This document shows positions 1-8,939 of a stretch of 11,730 nucleotides of DNA, in pieces. Position 1 is the stretch's first letter; each line of letters starts with the position of its first letter. Below the pieces are notes generated by a model. It worked only from the letters and a program-made list of their open reading frames with translations, had not been told where the DNA came from and did not search any database. This stretch comes from Lachnospiraceae bacterium. GTDB taxonomy: Bacteria; Bacillota_A; Clostridia; Lachnospirales; Lachnospiraceae. Location of the stretch: positions 1 to 11,730 of the forward strand of contig VSOD01000097.1 of the NCBI GenBank assembly GCA_009774655.1. Reading direction: 5' to 3'. The position numbers and the translations under genes were made by a program.

Positions 1-617
1 TGGGCGCGGCAGACTACAGTTCGGTGATTCGCGGGGCGGTGGAACGGTACGGACAGGATTTTGATGAGAAAAAGGGGAAGAGCTTTTTTGACAGGCTGTT
101 TCAGGTATCGTTCCGTGTGCCGACGTCAGGTTTTCAGATACAGAATTATGTGCAGGACAGGCTGGAGCATATCGGCATCTGTGCAGAAGAGACAGAACTG
201 GAGTTTTATGTGGAATTGATCCGCCGTTCCGTGGGCAGCGATCCGAAGATCATGGACCGCCTGTTCAACTCCTTCCTGTTGCTTAAGAAAATGGCGGCGG
301 AAGAGTTATATGAGATACGGGAAAGACGTTTGATGCTGTTTGCTTTGCTGTGCATGCAGACGTGCTTCCGCGCTGTCTATGAATTGATCGTGCAGATGAA
401 GGATAAGGTGACGCCGGATTTCCTCTCAGGGCTTTGTGCAGGGCAGGAGGATGTGCTGTCCGGTTCTCTGCGCGGGGCTGAGGAAAAGGCAAAATTCCTT
501 GAGTTTATCGGGATTTTCCACGATATCATAGATAAGGACCGGCAGTGCGGCATATCCGAGGCGGAGTGCGGCGTGTTTGCGCAGGTGCTGGAAGTTTCGG
601 GCATCACGTCCAAATAA
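1..617 (+). CDS. KAP family P-loop NTPase, C-terminal part (5' truncated by window)
   Basis: The reading frame is open from base 3 to the TAA at 615-617 (204 visible codons) and runs off the left edge, so the true start is outside. A GTG at 24 is only the first start-like codon and is not a credible gene start. The visible part has an aromatic, charged stretch (K-G-K-S-F-F-D, then Q-V-S-F-R-V-P about residues 30-45) that matches my memory of the segment after the Walker B region in KAP NTPases, where 'FFDKIIQ-PFR-P' is typical. An alpha-helical, Leu/Glu-rich tail follows. No Walker A or B motif is visible; they would lie upstream. KAP proteins are cytoplasmic or membrane-associated STAND-like ATPases, some in phage defence and others unassigned. 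It does not look linked to carB: carB has its own promoter. No clear terminator follows. The family call rests on recall of one motif. Confidence 0.62.
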   Translation, partial: GAADYSSVIRGAVERYGQDFDEKKGKSFFDRLFQVSFRVPTSGFQIQNYVQDRLEHIGICAEETELEFYVELIRRSVGSDPKIMDRLFNSFLLLKKMAAEELYEIRERRLMLFALLCMQTCFRAVYELIVQMKDKVTPDFLSGLCAGQEDVLSGSLRGAEEKAKFLEFIGIFHDIIDKDRQCGISEAECGVFAQVLEVSGITSK

Positions 618-700
618 AGGGAAGTTCCGGGCAGTCACAGGGAAGGAAAGGATTGAGAACTCAGCGTATATTTGGTGCAGAGGCGATTCGAAGAACTGAA

Positions 701-730
701 TTGACACCGCCATATCTATAATGATAGAAT
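701..730 (+). promoter_or_regulatory. Predicted sigma-A promoter of carB
   Basis: TTGACA at 701-706 is a perfect -35 box. It is followed after 18 bp by TAGAAT at 725-730, preceded by TG at 722-723, giving an extended -10. Transcription should begin near 737, leaving a leader of about 145 nt before the carB start. A perfect TATAAT at 717-722 is only 10 bp from the -35 box, too close to be used with it. The promoter indicates that carB is transcribed separately from the gene upstream. Confidence 0.7.
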
Positions 731-770
731 GGGGAACGACAACGAAATTTGACACAGGAAAGCGAGACTT

Positions 771-820
771 TGTGGAAATTTTCACAGACGGATATGCTGC
801 AGATCCGGAGCATATCCGTC
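771..820 (+). promoter_or_regulatory. carB leader: dyad plus perfect 12-bp hairpin
   Basis: Two symmetric elements lie back to back between the carB promoter and its ribosome binding site. TGTGGAAATTTTCACA (771-786) is a 16-bp palindrome with one mismatched pair, of operator type. Next, GACGGATATGCT (787-798) pairs perfectly with AGCATATCCGTC (809-820) around a 10-nt loop (799-808). No T-run follows on either strand, so the hairpin is not a simple intrinsic terminator. It might control mRNA stability, bind a protein, or be part of an attenuator. I see no PyrR-type anti-antiterminator loop and no terminator before carB. The regulator is unknown. Confidence 0.55.
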
Positions 821-882
821 GGAAATATTCGAAATCAGAATCGCACAAAGTGGGTACGCAAAGATAAGAATGGAGGACATGT

Positions 883-4125
<3,243 letters not shown>

Positions 4126-4147
4126 TAAAGGGAAATCGCCGGGAACC

Positions 4148-4202
4148 ATGTAATTGATACAAAGAAAAGATACAAAGAAAAGATAGAAAGAACAATGTAA
4201 TT
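4148..4202 (+). repeat. Three 13-nt tandem units flanked by ATGTAATT direct repeats
   Basis: GATACAAAGAAAA occurs at 4156-4168 and exactly again at 4169-4181. A diverged third copy (GATAGAAAGAACA) sits at 4182-4194. The block is bracketed by identical 8-mers ATGTAATT at 4148-4155 and 4195-4202, and ends 5 bp before the -35 box of the exporter promoter. The purine/A-rich strand could act as an UP-like element or a binding site, or be a slippage product. Function unknown. Confidence 0.7.
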
Positions 4203-4207
4203 AGTGT

Positions 4208-4236
4208 TTGACAGATCCATAAGACTGTGATATGCT
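4208..4236 (+). promoter_or_regulatory. Predicted sigma-A promoter of the ABC exporter operon
   Basis: TTGACA at 4208-4213 and TATGCT at 4231-4236 are separated by an optimal 17 bp, and TG at 4228-4229 makes an extended -10. Transcription should start near 4242-4243, giving a structured leader of about 305 nt before the ATPase start at 4548. Confidence 0.78.
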
Positions 4237-4242
4237 ATCTGA

Positions 4243-4459
4243 AAATTTACAGCAGCAAGCTGACAGTCCGGCAATCCGGACTGTCATGTGGAGGAAAGTA
4301 TAAGTACGATCAAGCAGGTTCTATTTATAGCCATTATGCAGGTACAGCAGATTTTTCAGATCACGGTCACAGCCTGAGGGCGGCGGGAAGCCGCCGGAGC
4401 GCATGGCCGTAAGACGGAAAGTCTTATTTGGCTATGCGGAAATCAGGATCGAAGACAGG
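4243..4459 (+). ncRNA. Structured 5' leader RNA, candidate attenuator or riboswitch (class not recognised)
   Basis: Helices seen by eye: an 11-bp perfect hairpin (TGACAGTCCGG 4261-4271 with 4276-4286, loop CAAT); a three-way junction closed by CCTGA (4373-4377) with TCAGG (4443-4447), holding GGCGGC/GCCGCC (4379-4384 with 4390-4395, loop GGGAA) and a 9-bp helix CGCATGGCC/GGCTATGCG (4400-4408 with 4430-4438, one G-U), itself capped by AAGAC/GTCTT (4411-4415 with 4421-4425). Two alternative pairings compete with the terminator at 4460-4513. CTATGCGG (4432-4439) can pair with CCGCATGG (4464-4471), which breaks both the 9-bp helix and the terminator. GC-A-GGTTCT (4314-4322) can pair with AGAACCGC (4460-4467). 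This is the logic of a transcription attenuator. I could not match it to a T-box or to cobalamin, TPP, SAM, guanidine or cyclic-dinucleotide switches. The ligand or trigger is unknown. Confidence 0.7.
4300..4377 (+). other. Possible 25-residue leader peptide with a non-standard ATA start
   Basis: A strong Shine-Dalgarno sequence, GGAGG at 4290-4294, has no ATG, GTG or TTG at the proper distance. Five nt downstream is ATA (4300), opening a frame of 25 codons ending at TGA 4375-4377. Other near-cognate codons (ACG, ATC) lie in the same frame. An in-frame ATG at 4336 would give 12 further residues but lacks its own binding site. The predicted peptide is hydrophobic, with five Gln (all CAG) and many Ile/Val. 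Its stop codon lies within the 5' strand of the junction-closing helix, and its coding region covers the GGTTCT strand of an alternative antiterminator, as expected if ribosome position controls folding. Start codon use is speculative and an open frame this short can arise by chance. Confidence 0.3.
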
Positions 4460-4513
4460 AGAACCGCATGGAAGATACACTTTAGGTGTATGGAACATGG
4501 CGGTTCTTTTTTT
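4460..4513 (+). terminator. Intrinsic terminator in the exporter leader
   Basis: AGAACCGC (4460-4467) pairs with GCGGTTCT (4500-4507), extended by ATG/CAT with one bulged base. An inner helix ATACAC/GTGTAT sits around a short loop, and a run of seven T (4507-4513) follows. It lies ~35 nt before the ATPase ATG and after the promoter, so it must be bypassed for exporter expression. It would also stop read-through from carB, which has no clear terminator of its own. Confidence 0.85.
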
Positions 4514-4547
4514 GTCCTGTAAATGGAGGAAGAGGGAGGAGAAAGTC

Positions 4548-5561
4548 ATGCAGGCAATCAGAGTGGAAGCGTTAACGAAGACATTCCGGGTGAGGCGGAA
4601 GGAAAAGGGAATGCGGGGCAGCATCAAAGCGATCCTGCGGCCGCAGACGGAAGAGATCAGGGCAGTGCACGGGGTTTCTTTCGAGGTGGAAGAAGGGGAG
4701 ATGCTGGCATTTATCGGGCCAAACGGCGCCGGCAAGAGCACCAAGATCATGATGCTGACGGGAATTATCGATCCGGCCGGCGGCAGGGTGGAAGTGCTGG
4801 GCATCGATCCGACGAAAAAGCGCAGACAGCTGGCGTACCAGATCGGGACGGTGTTCGGCCAGAAGGAACAGCTTTGGACGCATCTGACGCCCTATGATAA
4901 TTTCCGTTTCTTCGGTGCAATCTATGACATTCCGGACGAAGAGATGGAACACAGGATCGGTGAGCTGGCGGAGCGATTCGAGCTGCATGAGTTTATCAAT
5001 ACGCCGGTGCGGAATCTTTCGCTGGGACAGCGCATCCGCTGTGAGATCGTGGCGTCCCTGATCCACAGGCCGAAGGTGCTTTTCCTGGATGAGCCGACCA
5101 TCGGGCTGGATCCGGTGGTGAAAGAGCAGATCCGGAACCTGATCAGGCAGATGAACCGGGAGTACAACACAACGATCTTTCTGACCAGCCATGACGTGGG
5201 AGATATTGAAAAGCTCTGTAAGCGGATCATCATCGTGAACGACGGGCAGATCGTTCTGGATGATTCCATGGAACATTTGAAATATCATTACCTGCACAAG
5301 AAGATCGTGGAGGTCAAGATGCAGGAGGAGACGAAGCTGCCGCAGGTAGCGGGCATTACGGTTTTAAAGCAGAAGGGCAGCCATGCCAGACTGGAGGTGG
5401 ACACCGGTGCGGTAGAGATCGGCGACGCACTCAGGCAGATCAATGTGGAGAACATGGAGGATATCAATATTTCCAATGTGCCGCTGGAAAATATCATCAT
5501 GGAAATTTACAGGGCAAAGGACAGGCAGCAGGCAAAATCGGCTGTAGAGCCGGTGGGTTAA
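4548..5561 (+). CDS. ABC exporter ATP-binding protein (COG4586-like)
   Basis: A 337-residue cytoplasmic ATPase that should power the two permeases encoded next. Motifs in order: Walker A G-P-N-G-A-G-K-S-T (57-65), Q-loop region V-F-G-Q-K-E-Q-L-W, signature L-S-L-G-Q (157-161), Walker B L-F-L-D-E-P (catalytic E182) and switch His in T-S-H-D (H215). The 'VFGQ..QLW' and 'LSLGQR.RCEI' wording is typical of the poorly characterised COG4586 ATPases, which pair with two ABC-2-like permeases. About 100 residues follow the nucleotide-binding domain as a C-terminal accessory domain. ATG 4548 is chosen because GGGAGGAG (4534-4541) precedes it by 6 nt; the frame is open further upstream to 4428, but that would run through the terminator and is rejected. 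The next gene starts 17 nt after the stop. The substrate cannot be told from sequence. Confidence 0.93.
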   Translation: MQAIRVEALTKTFRVRRKEKGMRGSIKAILRPQTEEIRAVHGVSFEVEEGEMLAFIGPNGAGKSTKIMMLTGIIDPAGGRVEVLGIDPTKKRRQLAYQIGTVFGQKEQLWTHLTPYDNFRFFGAIYDIPDEEMEHRIGELAERFELHEFINTPVRNLSLGQRIRCEIVASLIHRPKVLFLDEPTIGLDPVVKEQIRNLIRQMNREYNTTIFLTSHDVGDIEKLCKRIIIVNDGQIVLDDSMEHLKYHYLHKKIVEVKMQEETKLPQVAGITVLKQKGSHARLEVDTGAVEIGDALRQINVENMEDINISNVPLENIIMEIYRAKDRQQAKSAVEPVG

Positions 5562-5578
5562 GGGAGGATGGCAGCAGG

Positions 5579-6463
5579 ATGAGCAGATATGAGAACAGTG
5601 CGGTTTCCAATGCAGGGGATATGGTAAAAAGGCGGTTACCGGGGCGGTTGTGCCGTGGGCATGGTATACCGGGACGGAAATACGGGGTCATCTATCGGGC
5701 GGTGCTGATGGAGAATCTGCAGTATGTGGCGAATATGGCGCTGGGGTTTTTCGGGTATTTTGTGTTTATCTATATTTTCATCAAACTTTGGGAATATATG
5801 TATCGGACGCCGGAAGAGTTGATCGCAGGGTACTCGAAGGAACAGATGATCTGGTATGTGATGATGACGGAGATGATGTGGTTCGGCTCTAATGCGAGTG
5901 CGGTGGGCCGGCAGGTGAAGACGGATATCCGTGGCGGAAATATTGCTTATCTGATGAATAAACCCTATCACTACACCTTATATATCCTGGCAAAATATAC
6001 CGGAGAGTGGAGCATCCGGCTGCCCATGTATGCCGGGCTTGCGGTGGTGATCGGCACGGTGATGGTGGGGGCGATACCGGGTTTCAGACTTATCAATGTG
6101 CCGGCGATGGCGCTCTGCATTATGTTTGGCCTGACCATCAATGCGGTCTTTAAGATTTGCATCAGCCTGCTTTCGTTCTGGATCGAGGATGCCACGCCTT
6201 TCCAGTGGCTGTATGATAAGCTGATTCTGGTGGTGGGCACGATCTTTCCGATCGAGATTTTCCCCAGGGCGCTGCAGCCCTTCTTCAAGCTGACGCCGAT
6301 TTATACGGTGTGCTACGGGCCGGCCAAGCTGATCGTGGATTTCCAGCCGGCAAAATGTGTGGAGATCCTGGCGGCACAGGCCGTGTATCTGGCGGCCGGC
6401 TGCGGACTGATGTTCTTTGTTTACAGAAAGGGGGTTAAGAAGCTGTATGTTAACGGCGGTTAA
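5579..6463 (+). CDS. ABC-2-like exporter permease 1 (COG4587-type)
   Basis: A 294-residue polytopic membrane protein with about six hydrophobic segments, around residues 49-70, 88-104, 147-166, 172-200, 214-230 and 262-281. A basic, glycine-containing N-terminal stretch (15-40) precedes the first segment. The loop D-I-R-G-G-N-I-A-Y-L-M-N-K-P (116-129) and the region around T-I-F-P-I-E-I-F-P (221-229) fit the ABC2_membrane_6 / COG4587-COG3694 permeases. With the preceding ATPase and the following permease it should form a heteromeric exporter. The start ATG at 5579 follows AGGGAGG (5561-5567) by 11 nt, somewhat long; a downstream ATG at 5621 is the main alternative and would shorten the basic leader. 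It overlaps the next gene by 17 nt, suggesting translational coupling. Substrate unknown. Confidence 0.88.
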   Translation: MSRYENSAVSNAGDMVKRRLPGRLCRGHGIPGRKYGVIYRAVLMENLQYVANMALGFFGYFVFIYIFIKLWEYMYRTPEELIAGYSKEQMIWYVMMTEMMWFGSNASAVGRQVKTDIRGGNIAYLMNKPYHYTLYILAKYTGEWSIRLPMYAGLAVVIGTVMVGAIPGFRLINVPAMALCIMFGLTINAVFKICISLLSFWIEDATPFQWLYDKLILVVGTIFPIEIFPRALQPFFKLTPIYTVCYGPAKLIVDFQPAKCVEILAAQAVYLAAGCGLMFFVYRKGVKKLYVNGG

Positions 6464-7241
6464 AAATCAGACGAGGGTGTGTCTGCTCTCTTTAAAATAT
6501 AATATTATGCGGGAAATGGTCAATAAGGTTACGTTTTTGATGAATATCATTTTCATGATGCTGAACAATGCGTGCATTCTGATACAGTGGTTTATCCTGT
6601 TCCGGCTGCGGGAGGAGATCGGGGGATATACGATGCGGGAGATCATGATGCTCTGGGGGCTGACCGCGGCTTCCTTCGGGCTGTCTCACATTTTGTTTGC
6701 AAGGGTATTCTCCCTGCCGGAGCTGATCGTCAGCGGTAAGCTGGATTCTTATCTGGTGCAGCCTAAAAATGTGCTGCTGGGGATATTGACATCCGCCACT
6801 GCCGTATCGGCCATCGGAGATTTCCTTTATGGGGTGGCGCTCCTTTTGTTCTGCGGCCTTGCTGTGGGCGGTTTCCTGCTGGCGCTGCTGCTCATCGTGA
6901 CCGGGACTGTTATTCTCACGGCGTTTGCCCTGCTTTTCGGAAGCCTGGCTTTCTGGTTTGTACGGGTGGAGATGCTGGGAAATCAAATGGTCATGGGGCT
7001 TGTCAGCTTTGCCACGTATCCGGACGGAATCTTTCAGGGGATTTCCAGATTCCTGCTCTATTTTATCATCCCGGTGGGGATGGCGGTCTATCATCCGGTA
7101 CATATTCTGGCGGAGTTTGATGCCGGAATGTTATTCACGGTGCTGGGCTATGCGTGCCTGCTGTCGGCGGCGGCCGTGGCGGTGTTCTACAGGGGACTGC
7201 GGCGGTATTCGTCCAGCAGCCTGATGGAAGCGCGGATGTAG
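6447..7241 (+). CDS. ABC-2-like exporter permease 2 (COG3694-type)
   Basis: A 264-residue membrane protein with about six hydrophobic segments (roughly 30-52, 66-86, 108-136, 138-170, 202-220, 228-248). The motif E-L-I-V-S-G-K-L-D-S-Y-L-V-Q-P (92-106) and the later Y-P-D-G-I-F-Q-G with a following I-I-P-V segment (191-211) are typical of COG3694 permeases that partner COG4586 ATPases. ATG 6447 is preferred: it lies inside the previous gene (17-nt overlap) and follows a G-rich stretch (6430-6434) by 12 nt. The frame extends to 6417, but that would add ten residues unlike the family and with no ribosome site. It should complete the exporter as the partner of permease 1. No terminator is evident after the TAG, so read-through into the PadR region is possible. 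Confidence 0.88.
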   Translation: MLTAVKNQTRVCLLSLKYNIMREMVNKVTFLMNIIFMMLNNACILIQWFILFRLREEIGGYTMREIMMLWGLTAASFGLSHILFARVFSLPELIVSGKLDSYLVQPKNVLLGILTSATAVSAIGDFLYGVALLLFCGLAVGGFLLALLLIVTGTVILTAFALLFGSLAFWFVRVEMLGNQMVMGLVSFATYPDGIFQGISRFLLYFIIPVGMAVYHPVHILAEFDAGMLFTVLGYACLLSAAAVAVFYRGLRRYSSSSLMEARM

Positions 7242-7245
7242 TCTT

Positions 7246-7302
7246 AATACTATCTTAAAGAAATTAGTACTTGACAATACATAGTAGTAGGTTTACTCTA
7301 AT
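7246..7302 (+). promoter_or_regulatory. Predicted promoter and operator region of the padR operon
   Basis: A perfect -35 TTGACA at 7271-7276 is followed by weak -10 candidates: TACTCT (7294-7299, 17-bp spacing) or TCTAAT (7297-7302, 20 bp). Around it are TAGTA at 7265, 7282 and 7285, an AATACTAT (7246-7253) nearly complementary to ATAGTAGT (7281-7288), and ATTAG (7263-7267) against CTAAT (7298-7302). PadR repressors usually bind AT-rich dyads over their own promoter, so this is the likely autoregulatory operator (inference). Confidence 0.5.
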
Positions 7303-7398
7303 ACCAGAAGCGAAATGACCGGAGCGGGTTGATGATGTGCACTGTCTGAAAGTGGGATACGGTGCTGTTCGTGTACCGCTATGGAGGGATGCCGTGAT

Positions 7399-7716
7399 AT
7401 GAATCCACAATTTAAAAAAGGAGTGCTGGAACTGATCGTGCTGGAATCCGTGCGCCGTAAGGATATGTACGGGTATGAGCTTGTCGAGGAGGTCTCGGAG
7501 GTTATTGATGTGAATGAGGGAACCATCTATCCGCTGTTGAAGCGCCTGACCAACGAACGCTATTTCGAGACTTATCTGCGGGAATCGTCCGAGGGGCCGC
7601 CCAGAAAGTACTATCATCTGACGGCCGCCGGAATTCTGTACCTGGAGCGGCTGGCGGCGGAATGGGAAGAGTTTCAGGCGAGAGTCAATGCATTTGTAAG
7701 AGGCGGCGGAGGGTAA
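7399..7716 (+). CDS. PadR family transcriptional regulator
   Basis: A 105-residue DNA-binding protein built almost entirely of the PadR winged helix-turn-helix. Hallmarks: K-K-G-V-L-E-L-I-V-L (6-15), D-M-Y-G-Y-E-L (22-28), the recognition region V-N-E-G-T-I-Y-P-L-L-K-R-L (38-50), and the wing G-P-P-R-K-Y-Y-H-L-T (66-75). A short C-terminal helix (about 80-100) should mediate dimerisation, as in the small PadR subfamily 2. ATG 7399 follows GGAGGG (7383-7388) by 10 nt. The upstream in-frame ATG at 7381 overlaps that ribosome site and adds residues not found in the family. Small PadR genes often precede HAAS/DUF1700 membrane proteins, as here, and repress their own operon. Whether it also controls the exporter upstream is unknown; the exporter has a separate promoter. 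Confidence 0.95.
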   Translation: MNPQFKKGVLELIVLESVRRKDMYGYELVEEVSEVIDVNEGTIYPLLKRLTNERYFETYLRESSEGPPRKYYHLTAAGILYLERLAAEWEEFQARVNAFVRGGGG

Positions 7717-7781
7717 CGGTTTCGCCCGGAGCAATGCGAAAGATGCGGCGAATAGAGTTTCGTCATGGAATGGAGGTAGAC

Positions 7782-8939
7782 ATGAGCAAAGAGCGATTTT
7801 TGAGTGAACTGCGGGAATATCTCAGTATTTTGGAGGATCAGGAGCAGGAAGATATTCTGGCGGAATACGCCCAGCATATAGATATGAAGATGTTAAAGGG
7901 GCTGAGCGAGGAGGAGGCGATCCGTGATTTCGGTTCTGTCAAAGAGCTGGCGGCGGAGATTCTGGCGGCCTATCATGTGGATTCTGAACATGCGCTGGCG
8001 GCGGGACGGCGGGGAATCTGGCCGGTTACGCCGGGATCAGGCAGGAACAATGCCGGTTTTGGTCGGTCGGAACCGGGCAGGCATGGCTGGGGACTGCCAG
8101 GACCGGGCAGGATATTTGGCGGTGTAAACCGGCCGGAACAGACCGGGCAGGCCGGGAGCGGGGAGCGTGAAAAGGGGCTTTCGGCATACGGGACAGAAGA
8201 GGCGGAAGGGGATGAAGGACCGGAAACCTTTTTCGGGAGATTCTGCAGGCGGGGCAAAGAACTGCTGCTGCGTGTACTGCGGGGGATGCAGTCAGGTCTT
8301 TGCTGGATCGGCAGGAAGTGCCGGGGTGCGGCGGCGTGGTGTGTGCGGCCTTTTACCGGCAGAGGAGCACAGGCGGACGGCCTGGATGTTGATGAGGAAT
8401 ATGCCGGTCTGCTGGAAGACGGCGAGTGCACCGGACCCGATACTGGTGCAGAAGATGTCAAAAGTGACAAATATGTCGCAAATAAGGAAAGTGCCAAATG
8501 CGAAAAACATGACAGAAATGTCACAAATAGCAATGCTTTACGAAGGAAGAAGGCCGGAATAAGAGAAACGAAAGAGAGGAGCAGCGCAATGGGAGAAATT
8601 TTTGGAGCGATGGGCCGGGGGATGGTGCAGATGTGGCAGTGGATGCTGGGTTGTTGTATTTTTGGGCTGCGGTTGTGTTGGAATACCGGCTGGCTGCTGT
8701 TTTCGCTGCTGTGTGCGGGAATAGCCATGATCATGCTGCTGGGAGTCGGCATAACGATCGTGTTATTGTGCTGTGGGTATCCGTTTACAGGAATTTTTAT
8801 AACCGGTCTGGGAGGGCTTCTGTGCTTTGGCGCGCTTGCGGCCGGAGGATTCGGAATGATGATCCGGAAGAAAAGGGAGAACGAAGACGGAACAAAGGGG
8901 AAGAAGATGGAGGAGGTGCACTATGAGCAGACTGCATAA
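7782..8939 (+). CDS. HAAS/DUF1700-type membrane protein with long inserted linker
   Basis: A 385-residue protein of unknown molecular function. Residues 1-67 form a HAAS-like helical domain (start M-S-K-E-R-F-L-S-E-L, then G-L-S-E-E-E-A-I-R-D-F-G-S), the N-terminal part of DUF1700 proteins found with PadR regulators. A long linker (68-268) follows, in three parts: Gly/Pro/Arg-rich (75-125), a Cys- and Arg-rich amphipathic stretch (about 150-192), and an acidic then Lys/Asn-rich section (195-268). The C-terminus (288-361) is strongly hydrophobic with two to three membrane segments and a charged tail. In relatives known to me the HAAS domain is followed closely by membrane helices, so this linker is unusual. 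ATG 7782 follows GGAGG (7772-7776) by 5 nt, 65 nt after padR. A possible internal start lies at 8589. It overlaps the next gene by 17 nt. Confidence 0.82.
   Translation: MSKERFLSELREYLSILEDQEQEDILAEYAQHIDMKMLKGLSEEEAIRDFGSVKELAAEILAAYHVDSEHALAAGRRGIWPVTPGSGRNNAGFGRSEPGRHGWGLPGPGRIFGGVNRPEQTGQAGSGEREKGLSAYGTEEAEGDEGPETFFGRFCRRGKELLLRVLRGMQSGLCWIGRKCRGAAAWCVRPFTGRGAQADGLDVDEEYAGLLEDGECTGPDTGAEDVKSDKYVANKESAKCEKHDRNVTNSNALRRKKAGIRETKERSSAMGEIFGAMGRGMVQMWQWMLGCCIFGLRLCWNTGWLLFSLLCAGIAMIMLLGVGITIVLLCCGYPFTGIFITGLGGLLCFGALAAGGFGMMIRKKRENEDGTKGKKMEEVHYEQTA
8575..8591 (+). promoter_or_regulatory. Possible internal ribosome binding site and start within the HAAS gene
   Basis: AGAGGAG (8575-8581) lies 7 nt before an in-frame ATG (8589-8591), ideal spacing. 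Starting there would give a separate 116-residue protein made only of the C-terminal membrane part (residues 270-385). This suggests either dual translation or a past fusion of two genes. There is no experimental evidence, and purine-rich stretches of this kind occur by chance in such genomes. Confidence 0.35.

Noticed and set aside
787..820. The carB leader hairpin as a rho-independent terminator
   Set aside because: There is no T-run after the stem on either strand.
4286..4303. Five-codon frame ATG-TGG-AGG-AAA-GTA-TAA in the leader
   Set aside because: Its ATG abuts a strong hairpin and no ribosome site precedes it; it overlaps the GGAGG sequence itself.
4371..4471. Cobalamin riboswitch in the exporter leader
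   Set aside because: GACAGGAGAACC is reminiscent of the B12 box, but the other conserved boxes are missing and the junction layout differs.
4450..4475. T-box-like sequence GGAGAACCGC in the exporter leader
   Set aside because: It resembles the end of a T-box (GGTGGNACCGCG) but lacks the TGG that pairs with the tRNA end, and no Stem I AGTA/GGTG motifs are evident.
4428..4547. Upstream extension of the ABC ATPase start
   Set aside because: The extension runs through the terminator hairpin and T-run, has no ribosome site, and adds residues unlike the family. ATG 4548 has an ideal GGAGG.
7381..7398. Earlier ATG for padR
   Set aside because: It overlaps the GGAGGG ribosome site that is properly placed for ATG 7399, and the family starts at the second Met.
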